Assembly (NCBI RefSeq): GCF_003143515.1 | Contig: NZ_CP029343.1 | Coordinates: 3,348,001 to 3,412,000 of the forward strand | DNA length: 64,000 nt | Reading direction: 5' to 3' | DNA from: Massilia oculi | Lineage (GTDB): Bacteria; Pseudomonadota; Gammaproteobacteria; Burkholderiales; Burkholderiaceae_D | Shown here: positions 56,064 to 64,000 of the stretch, one piece after another | Numbering within the stretch: the stretch's first letter is position 1 | Layout: each line of letters begins with the position of its first letter | The notes under the pieces: model-generated | What the model was told of the DNA's origin: nothing | Databases searched by the model: none | The model's input: the letters and a program-made list of their open reading frames with translations, nothing else | Position numbers and translations under genes: made by a program

Positions 56064-57212
56064 TTAGCGGCGGCCGAACATCATCAGGTCGGCGAGGAGC
56101 GTGCGGGCGGGCTTGGCCAGGTCGAGGGCGGCCAGGCCCAGGCCCAGCAGGGGTTGTAGCGGCTTGCTGGCGGTGAAGGCGCGGGCCATGGTGTCGGTCA
56201 GGCCGATCGTCAGCTTCCGGTCTTGCGCGCGCTCTTCCAGGAAGCGGCCGATCGCGGCCGACGTGGCGCCACGCGCCAGCTGGCGCGCCAGGACGGCGGC
56301 GTCGCGCAGGCCCAGGTTCAGGCCCTGGCCGGCCACCGGGTGCAGCGTCTGCGCGGCATTGCCGATGGCGACCGTGCGCGCCGTCGCGCGCGCTTCGGCG
56401 TTCAGCCCGAGGGGGAAGGCGACGCGGGGGGAGACTTTCGTGAACGTTCCCAGGCGGGCGCCGAAAGCCTCGCCAAGTTGTTGCAGGAATAGGGTGTCGT
56501 CCAGGTCGAGGATCGTGCCGGCGCGTTCGGGACGCACGCACCACACCAGCGCATACTGGTGGCCATCGGGACCGTCTTCCGGCAGCAGGGCCAGCGGGCC
56601 TTCGTCGGTGAAGCGCTCGAAGGCGCGGTGCGCGATCGGCGCGTCGCTCGTCACGCGCGCGATCACGGCGGTCTGTTCGTAGTCGCGGCTCCTGGCGCGA
56701 CCCTCTTGCTGGCCGAAGATGCCGCCTTCGGCCTGCACCGCCACCTGCGCGCGCACCGTACGGCCGTCGTCCAGCGCGAGTAGCGCACCATCAGGGGTTT
56801 CGTCCAGCGACTGCACGCGCGCCGGGCGCAGCACGGCGACGCCGGCCGCATCGCAGCGGCGCGCCAGGGCGTCGACCACGGCGCCGTAGCGCGTGACGTA
56901 GCCCAGCGCGTCGACGTCGTGGTCGCGGCGGTCCATCAGGCTGCGGCCCAGCTGGCCGCGGCGCGAGACGTGGATCTGGTGGATCGCCGTGGCCGGCAGC
57001 GGCCAGGCCTCGAGCTCGTCCAGCAGCTGCACGCTGCCCCAGGACAGCGCGATCGAACGCGGGTCCGAGATCGCCTGGCCCAGCGACTTGCCGTCGATCA
57101 GGGCGATGCGCGCACCCGGCATCCCGCGCCGCGCCAGGAAGGCGGCCAGCGCCAGGCCCACCGGGCCGGCGCCGCAGATCGCCACGTCGAAGTCGAGGGT
57201 TTGTTCCGTCAT
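56064..57212 (-). CDS. ubiH: UbiH-type FAD-dependent ubiquinone hydroxylase
   Basis: A 382-residue flavoprotein monooxygenase. Seen: GAGPVGLALAAFLARRG at 14-30 (FAD Rossmann), DPRSIALSWGSVQLLD (the UbiH/UbiF family motif) and GNAAQTLHPVAGQGLNLGLRD (second FAD motif). It likely performs a ring hydroxylation in ubiquinone synthesis; pepP lies directly upstream, as in E. coli pepP-ubiH. The specific carbon position is an inference. It is the last gene of the amgK operon. Confidence 0.88.
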   Translation of the reverse strand: MTEQTLDFDVAICGAGPVGLALAAFLARRGMPGARIALIDGKSLGQAISDPRSIALSWGSVQLLDELEAWPLPATAIHQIHVSRRGQLGRSLMDRRDHDVDALGYVTRYGAVVDALARRCDAAGVAVLRPARVQSLDETPDGALLALDDGRTVRAQVAVQAEGGIFGQQEGRARSRDYEQTAVIARVTSDAPIAHRAFERFTDEGPLALLPEDGPDGHQYALVWCVRPERAGTILDLDDTLFLQQLGEAFGARLGTFTKVSPRVAFPLGLNAEARATARTVAIGNAAQTLHPVAGQGLNLGLRDAAVLARQLARGATSAAIGRFLEERAQDRKLTIGLTDTMARAFTASKPLQPLLGLGLAALDLAKPARTLLADLMMFGRR

Positions 57213-57225
57213 CGTGTTTCCCGCA

Positions 57226-58565
<1,340 letters not shown>

Positions 58566-58569
<4 letters not shown>

Positions 58570-59288
58570 GAAGCCGTCTTGGCCGCCCGCAGCGGCGCGT
58601 TCAGCTCTTCCAGCTGGCCCACGGTGCCGACGTTGACCCACTGGCCCTGGTAGATTTCGCCGCCGACGCGGCCCTGTTCGATGAACTTGCGCATCAGCGG
58701 CCCGAACTTGAGGAACTCGCCGGCCTGGATCCCGTCGAACATCTCGGCGCGGTATACGCCGATGCCGGCGAAGTTCCACTTGGTGGCGCCGTCGTTCTTG
58801 AGCGTGTACAGGTCGAGCGCGAAGTCGCCATCCGGGTTGTGCCACGGGTTCGGCGTCAGCCACAGCCAGGCGATGTCGCGCTTGTCGACCGGGTAGGGAA
58901 CGCCAACCGCATCGATATCCTTGAGCGCGTCGAGCGCCAGCGAGAAATCGAAGTAGGGCGCATAGATGTCGCCCGACACGGCCAGGAACGGTTCGTCGCC
59001 CAGCAGGTGCAGCGCGTTGGCGATGCCGCCCGCCGTCTCGAGCGGCGTCGGCTCGTGCGAATACACGATGCGCGCGCCGTAGCGGCTGCCGTCGCCCAGC
59101 TCTTCCTCGATCGTGTGGCCGAGGTGGGAGTGGTTGATCACGATATCGAGGATCCCGGCGCGCACCAGGTTCAGCACGTGCCAGGTGATCAGGGGCCGCC
59201 CGCGCACTTTCAACAAGGGCTTGGGGCAGCTGTCGGTCAGGGGCCGCATGCGCTCGCCGCGGCCGGCGGCGAAAATCATCGCTTTCAT
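58566..59288 (-). CDS. murU: N-acetylmuramate alpha-1-phosphate uridylyltransferase
   Basis: A 240-residue nucleotidyltransferase. MIFAAGRGERMRPLTDSCPK (nucleotide-binding loop) and CPKPLLKVRGRPLITWHV are the family signature; ETAGGIANALHLLG and VSGDIYAPYFDF carry the Mg-binding Asp. MurU makes UDP-MurNAc from MurNAc-1-phosphate in the recycling route that bypasses de novo (fosfomycin-sensitive) synthesis. The amgK neighbour 8 nt upstream supports this over other sugar nucleotidyltransferases. Confidence 0.92.
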
Positions 59289-59296
59289 GCTGGACC

Positions 59297-60355
59297 TCAG
59301 AAGGTGTAGCCGACTTGCGGCGCCTTGTCTTCGAGCGCGTCGAGCAGGCGCAGCAGCGGCTTGAGTTCGGTGTAGCGGTTCGCGGTCTTGCGCACGTAAT
59401 CGAGCACCGTCGGCAGGTCGCCCATGTAGTGCGACTTGTTGTCGCGGTAGTTCAGGCGGCAGAAGATGCCGAGGATCTTCAGGTGGCGCTGCATGGCCAT
59501 GAACTCGAAGTCGCGGTAGAAGGCGTCGATGTCCGGGTTGACCGGCAGGCCGGCCCCCTTGGCGCTCTGCCAGTAGCGCACCACCCAGTCCAGCACGATC
59601 TCTTCGTCCCACTGGATGTAGGCGTCGCGCAGCAGCGAAGCCAGGTCGTAGGTCACCGGTCCGTACACGGCGTCCTGGAAGTCGAGCACGCCGGGGTTGC
59701 CGTGGTCGAGGAACATCAGGTTGCGCGAATGGAAATCGCGGTGCATGAAGACCTGCTGCTGCGCCAGCACGTTCGAGGCGATCGCCTCGAATACCTTGTC
59801 GAGCTGCGCCTGCTGCTTGTCGTCGAGCGTGACGCCCAGGTGGCGGTTCAGGTACCACTCAGGGAAGATGTTCAGCTCGCGCAGGATGAAGGCGCGGTCG
59901 AACTCGGGCAGCACGCCAGGCTGGCTGGCCATCTGGAACTTGAGCAGGGCGTCGACCGCGTCCGAATACATGAAGGCCGCGTTGTCGCTGTCCAGGCGCG
60001 ACAGGTAGGTGGTGTTGCCCAGGTCGCCCAGCAGCAGGAAGCCCTGCTCGACGTTGCGCGCGGCGATCGCCGGCACGGTCACGCCGGCGTCGAACAGCAG
60101 GCCCTGCACGTGTATGAAGGCCGGCACGTTCTCGCGTTCCGGCGGCGCGTCCATGGCGATCAGGGTCGCGCCCAGCTTGTCCTGCATGGCGGGGACGACG
60201 TCGTAGCGGAAGTAGCGGCGAAAGCTCGCATCGATCGATGCCGGACGGCCGGTTCCGACTTCCACCAGGCCGGTCGAGGCCAGCCAATCGTTCAGCTGCG
60301 CCAAGCGCGCGTCGGCACTGGAGGAAGTGGAAGAGTTTTGATACAAAGTTGACAT
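59297..60355 (-). CDS. amgK: Anomeric MurNAc/GlcNAc kinase
   Basis: A 352-residue aminoglycoside phosphotransferase-fold kinase. The catalytic loop is FMHRDFHSRNLMFLDHG and the metal-binding VLDFQDAVYGPVTYDLASLL. AmgK phosphorylates MurNAc at C1, feeding MurU. The pair amgK-murU beside lptD-surA is the arrangement known from Pseudomonas. It is the first gene of a four-gene operon (amgK-murU-pepP-ubiH), divergent from lptD. Confidence 0.93.
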   Translation of the reverse strand: MSTLYQNSSTSSSADARLAQLNDWLASTGLVEVGTGRPASIDASFRRYFRYDVVPAMQDKLGATLIAMDAPPERENVPAFIHVQGLLFDAGVTVPAIAARNVEQGFLLLGDLGNTTYLSRLDSDNAAFMYSDAVDALLKFQMASQPGVLPEFDRAFILRELNIFPEWYLNRHLGVTLDDKQQAQLDKVFEAIASNVLAQQQVFMHRDFHSRNLMFLDHGNPGVLDFQDAVYGPVTYDLASLLRDAYIQWDEEIVLDWVVRYWQSAKGAGLPVNPDIDAFYRDFEFMAMQRHLKILGIFCRLNYRDNKSHYMGDLPTVLDYVRKTANRYTELKPLLRLLDALEDKAPQVGYTF

Positions 60356-60395
60356 GAAGCGGCCTGATGAATCCGGTTGGTTGAGCTAATTCCCA

Positions 60396-60401
60396 TATAA
60401 T
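60396..60401 (+). promoter_or_regulatory. Possible -10 box of lptD
   Basis: TATAAT in the 114-bp region between amgK and lptD. No good -35 is seen at 16-18 bp. The A/T-rich surroundings could also serve the divergent amgK promoter. Confidence 0.35.
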
Positions 60402-60443
60402 AAGGGATTCATTCTAAAAAAACCGCCCTTTATGGTGCATGTC

Positions 60444-60477
60444 CGATTTTCCATGAGCTGCGATTTTCCATGAGCTG
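60444..60477 (+). repeat. 17-bp perfect tandem duplication over the lptD start
   Basis: CGATTTTCCATGAGCTG occurs twice back to back (60444-60460, 60461-60477). Each unit contains an ATG. The first ATG (60453) is in a frame closed by a stop after six codons; the second (60470) opens the signal-peptide frame of lptD. Confidence 0.85.
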
Positions 60478-62727
60478 GTCGTCACGCCAACCTTTCCCGC
60501 CGCGGCAGGTCCTCGCGCTCTATGCACTGGTTTCCGCGACCGCGGTTCCGGCATTCGCCCAGAGTGTCCCCCCGCGCCACAAGCTGAAGACGAACTTCCC
60601 GTTACTATCCAGGCCGAGGAGATCGGCGGCCGTCCCGACCGGCGGCTGGACCTCAACCGCAACGTCGAGATCACGCGCGGCCAGAGCGGCATCACCGCCG
60701 ATACCGCCTGCTACCTGCGGGTCGAGGACGAAGTCACCGCCACCGGCAACGTCAACATGTGGCGCTTCGGCGACCGCTACAAGGGCGACGAGCTGCAGCT
60801 GAACCTCGAGACCGGCAAGGGCTACCTGCTCAATCCGACCTACTTCCTGGCCGACAGCAATGGCCAGGGGCAGGCCGACCGCATCGACTTTCTGGGCGAG
60901 CAGCAGGCCCTGGTGCGCAACGGCACCTACAGCACCTGCGAAGGTCCCGATCCCGACTGGTACCTCAAGTCGAGCACCCTGCGCCTGGACAGCGGCCGCG
61001 ACGTCGGCACCGCCGGCAAGACCATCATCTATTTCAAGGACGTGCCCATCATCGGCACCCCGGCGATGTCGTTCTCGCTGTCGGGCCAGCGCCGCTCGGG
61101 CTGGCTGCCGCCCACGGTGGGCTTCGGCTCCCAGGGCAAGGCCGAGGTGATGGTGCCGTACTACGTCAACATCGCCCCCAACCGCGACCTGACGCTGTAT
61201 CCGCGCATGATGTTCGACCGCGGCTTCCAGATGGGCGCCACCGGCCGCTACCTGGGCAGCACCTACCAGGGCGAGACCCATGTCGAGGTCTTGCCGGACG
61301 ACCGCAAGACGGAGACCACGCGCTGGCGCGTCGACTCGCTGCACAGCCAGTCGATCAGGCCGAACTGGTCGTACGGCTGGAACCTGCATGGCGCCTCGGA
61401 CGACGAATACCCGTCCGACTTCTCGCGCAACGTCTCGGCCAGCGCCGAGCGCCAGCTGCTGCGCGAACTGCGCACCGATCTGCATGGCCAGTTCTGGAGC
61501 CTCTCCGCGCGCGCCCAGAACTACCAGGTGCTGCAGGATCCGGCCGCCGACATCGACCCGAACCTGAGGGTGCCGCGCCCCTACGACCGCCTGCCGCAAA
61601 TTAACTTCCGCGCCGCGCGCTACGACGTGGCCGGTTTCGACTGGGCGATCGACGCCGAGGCGACCCGCTTCGACCACCCTACCGATATCGGCGGCAACCG
61701 CGCCGTGGTGCAGGGCCAGGTCAGCTATCCGATCGTGCGTCCGGGCTGGTTCGTCACGCCCAAGCTGATGTACAACGCGGCCAAGTACGATCTCGAAAGG
61801 CATGAGAGCCGGGTCGGCAAGCCCACCACTATCTCGCGCACGATCCCGACCTTCTCGCTCGACAGCGGGCTGGTGTTCGAGCGCAAGACCTCGCTGTTCG
61901 GCAGCGGCGCCACCCAGACCCTTGAGCCGCGCCTGTTCTACGTCTACACGCCGTACGAGAACCAGGACGACGTGCCACTGTTCGACACCGGCCGCTCCGG
62001 TTTCAACTACGCCCAGCTGTTCTCCGAAAACCGCTACGTGGGCCTGGACCGGGTGTCCGACGCCAACCAGGTCACGGCCGCCCTGGTGTCGCGCTTCATC
62101 CAGGAAGATGGCTCCGAGCGCCTGCGGCTGGCCTTTGGCCAGCGCCAGTACCTCAAGCAGCCGCGCGTGGGCCTCTACCAGAACGAGCCGCCACACCAGA
62201 GCCGTTCCGACATGCTGCTGGCGGCCTCCGGCACCATTTCCGAGTCCTGGAGCTTCGATAGCGGCGTACAATACGATGCCAGCGGAAGCAGTTTGTACAG
62301 CTCGAATGTGGGTGTACAGTGGCGTCCGGGGCAGATGAAGGTGCTGAACGCCGAATACCGTTATCAACGTGACAGCTTCCGCAACGTCGACTTGTCGGCG
62401 CAGTGGCCGATCGGCCGCCGCTGGTATGGCGTGGGCCGGGTCAGTTACGCGTTGCGGTCGTACGGCGTGGGGCTGCCAGCCAATTCACCGGCTGGCGGCG
62501 GCAAGCTGATCGAAAGCCTGATCGGTCTCGAATACAAGGCTGATTGCTGGGTGTTCCGGATGGGCGCGCAGCGCTTCGTGACCGCCGCGCGCGAGGCATC
62601 GACGCCGATCTTCTTCCAGCTCGAGCTCAATGGCTTGTCGCGCCTGGGCCTGGGTAACCCGCTCGATTCGTTCAACAAGAGCATCCCGGGCTATACGCGA
62701 CTGAACACCGGAATTGGACGTCCATAA
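60470..62727 (+). CDS. lptD: LPS-assembly protein LptD, with an apparent -1 frameshift near the N-terminus
   Basis: An outer-membrane beta-barrel that inserts lipopolysaccharide. The signal peptide (VLALYALVSATAVPAFAQS) is read from ATG 60470 in one frame; the mature protein (ELPVTIQAEEIGGRPDRRLD onward, to 62727) is in another. Adding one C to the run CCCCCC at 60568-60573 joins them smoothly (AQSVPPAPQAEDELPV). The downstream part has the OstA domain, NGTYSTCEGPDPDWYL with a disulphide Cys, and the barrel. Either a sequencing error in the C run, a real mutation, or slippage; LptD is essential in most Gram-negatives, so a functional product is expected. Confidence 0.9.
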
Positions 62728-62784
62728 GCAAGCGTTCAGACTAGCCGTCCATAATTCGTCGTCCATGATGTGAACTATCCTGAA

Positions 62785-64000
62785 ATGAGTGTTATCAAGA
62801 TGATGCGTACTACCCGTTTGCAGTCCCTCCAGATGGCGGCAGCATTGCTGTGCGCGCTAACCGCGGGCCAGGCGCTGGCCCAGGCCGACACTTCAGCCGC
62901 TACCGGCGGCGGCTTCCTGCCGCCGGCCTCGGCCAACGCCAAGGTGGTCGATTCGATCCAGGTCGTCGTCAACGACGAAGTGATCACCCGCAACGAAGTG
63001 ACCGGCCGCGTGGCCCAGGTCACCCAGAACATGAAGGCGCGTAACGCCCAGATGCCCGACCCGGCCACCATGGAGCGCCAGGTGCTCGAGGCGATGATCG
63101 TCGAGCGCGCCCAGCTGCAGCTGGCGAAAGAAATGGGCGTCAAGGTCGACGACCGCACCCTGGACGCCACCATCGGCCGCATCGCCGAAAATCAGAAGAT
63201 GTCGGTGCAGGACATGCGCAACCAGATGGAAAAAGAGGGCATGCCGTTCGCCCAGTTCCGCGAAGACATCCGCAACGAGATCATGATGCAGCGCCTGCGC
63301 GAGCACGAGGTCGACAGCAAGATCCAGGTCTCGGAAGCCGAGATCGACACCTATATGGCCGCCGCCAAGGCTGCCGAGGCCGACCGCATCGAGGTCGACA
63401 TCTCCCAGATCCTGGTGCGCGTGCCAGAGAACGCCTCGCCCGAGCAGATCGCCGCGCGCGCCGCGCGCGCCGAGGAAGTGATGCGCCAGCTGCGCACCGG
63501 CGCCGACTTCGCGCGCATGGCCTCCACGTATTCCGACGCGCCCGACGCGCTCAAGGGCGGCGAGATCGGCTGGCGCGACGCCGACCGGCTGCCGCCAATG
63601 TTCTCGACCGAGCTGCGCAAGCTCGAAGCGGGCCAGGTCACGCCGATCCTCAAGACCAACGTCGGCTTCCACATCCTCAAGCTGTCCGGCAAGCGTCCGC
63701 TGGGCGGCGAGACCGAGAAGTCGGTGGTCGAGCAGACCCATGCGCGCCACATCCTGATCAAGGTCACCCCGACCATGACCGAGGGCGAGGTCAAGCGCAA
63801 GCTGCTCGAGCTGAAGGAAAAGATGGACAACAATGCCGGCACCTTCGAGGACCTGGCGCGCCTGCACTCGCAGGACGGTTCGGCGTCCAAGGGCGGCGAC
63901 CTGGGCTGGCTGTACCCGGGCGACACCGTGCCGGAATTCGAGACCGCGATGAATGCGCTCAAGCCCGGCGAGGTGTCGGACGTCATCCAGTCGCCGTTCG
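62785..64000 (+). CDS. surA: Periplasmic chaperone/peptidyl-prolyl isomerase SurA (partial)
   Basis: 405 codons are visible, continuing past the window end. Signal peptide LQMAAALLCALTAGQALAQ; N-terminal chaperone domain SIQVVVNDEVITRNEVTGRV and RNQMEKEGMPFAQFREDIRNE; a first parvulin domain (VDISQILVRVPENASPEQ to VGFHILKLSGKRP) and the start of a second (HARHILIKVTPTMTEGEVK to DLGWLYPGDTVPEFE). SurA escorts outer-membrane proteins, LptD among them, and follows lptD by 57 nt as in E. coli and Pseudomonas. ATG 62785, 62800 or 62803 are possible starts. Confidence 0.94.
   Translation, partial: MSVIKMMRTTRLQSLQMAAALLCALTAGQALAQADTSAATGGGFLPPASANAKVVDSIQVVVNDEVITRNEVTGRVAQVTQNMKARNAQMPDPATMERQVLEAMIVERAQLQLAKEMGVKVDDRTLDATIGRIAENQKMSVQDMRNQMEKEGMPFAQFREDIRNEIMMQRLREHEVDSKIQVSEAEIDTYMAAAKAAEADRIEVDISQILVRVPENASPEQIAARAARAEEVMRQLRTGADFARMASTYSDAPDALKGGEIGWRDADRLPPMFSTELRKLEAGQVTPILKTNVGFHILKLSGKRPLGGETEKSVVEQTHARHILIKVTPTMTEGEVKRKLLELKEKMDNNAGTFEDLARLHSQDGSASKGGDLGWLYPGDTVPEFETAMNALKPGEVSDVIQSPF

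Overview
The window (64 kb, high GC) looks like chromosome of a betaproteobacterium of the Oxalobacteraceae, most likely the Massilia/Telluria group. This placement is inferred from protein sequence character and gene content (aru/ast arginine catabolism, 180-kDa NAD-glutamate dehydrogenase, amgK-murU next to lptD-surA, pepP-ubiH) and was not tested by a search. No rRNA, tRNA, CRISPR array, prophage or complete insertion sequence was seen.

Layout. 1-3.7 kb: end of tgt, then yajC-secD-secF (Sec translocon accessory complex). 3.7-6.9 kb: three near-identical ~64-nt small-RNA genes, two in tandem and one beyond a GH15 glucanase/SDR gene pair; this repeated RNA family is the most striking feature of the window. 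6.9-8.6 kb: HDOD protein, a small hypothetical protein and a MarR regulator. 8.8-22 kb: an arginine succinyltransferase cluster (ArgR/GlxA-type regulator, astC, aruF, aruG, astD, astB, NAD-glutamate dehydrogenase, astE) that converts arginine to glutamate and on to 2-oxoglutarate. 22-28.8 kb: old yellow enzyme, a GIN-domain lipoprotein, flavohaemoglobin hmp with two NsrR-like boxes and a terminator-like hairpin in its leader, an APC amino-acid permease, a CAT-fold acetyltransferase and an alpha/beta hydrolase. 29-36.3 kb: S46 peptidase, phospholipase D-type protein, envelope-stress proteins, and a cytochrome b561-YceI-YceI operon.

36.5-46.4 kb: a TonB-dependent receptor broken by an in-frame TAA, purB, a GST-PfkB kinase pair, and an iron block (bfr, bfd, feoA, feoB, a Cys-rich small membrane protein) with two Fur-box-like sites between bfd and feoA. 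46.5-51.1 kb: GST, xni, a receiver-like protein without its phosphoacceptor Asp, and two divergent GAF-domain proteins (HTH-GAF and GAF-degenerate GGDEF-EAL) separated by a paired TGACG operator-like array. 51.1-56 kb: mnmA, nudJ, and the three-subunit proton-translocating transhydrogenase pntAA-pntAB-pntB. 56-64 kb: amgK-murU-pepP-ubiH on the minus strand, divergent from lptD-surA. The lptD reading frame as given needs a -1 frame change next to a run of six C, and a 17-bp tandem duplication lies over its start codon.

Several modules fit together: AST enzymes, glutamate dehydrogenase and probably the nearby permease in amino-acid use; Bfr/Bfd/Feo in iron storage, release and uptake; YajC/SecDF, SurA and LptD in envelope biogenesis; AmgK/MurU in peptidoglycan recycling. 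All functions are assigned by reading motifs and context; no database search was run.
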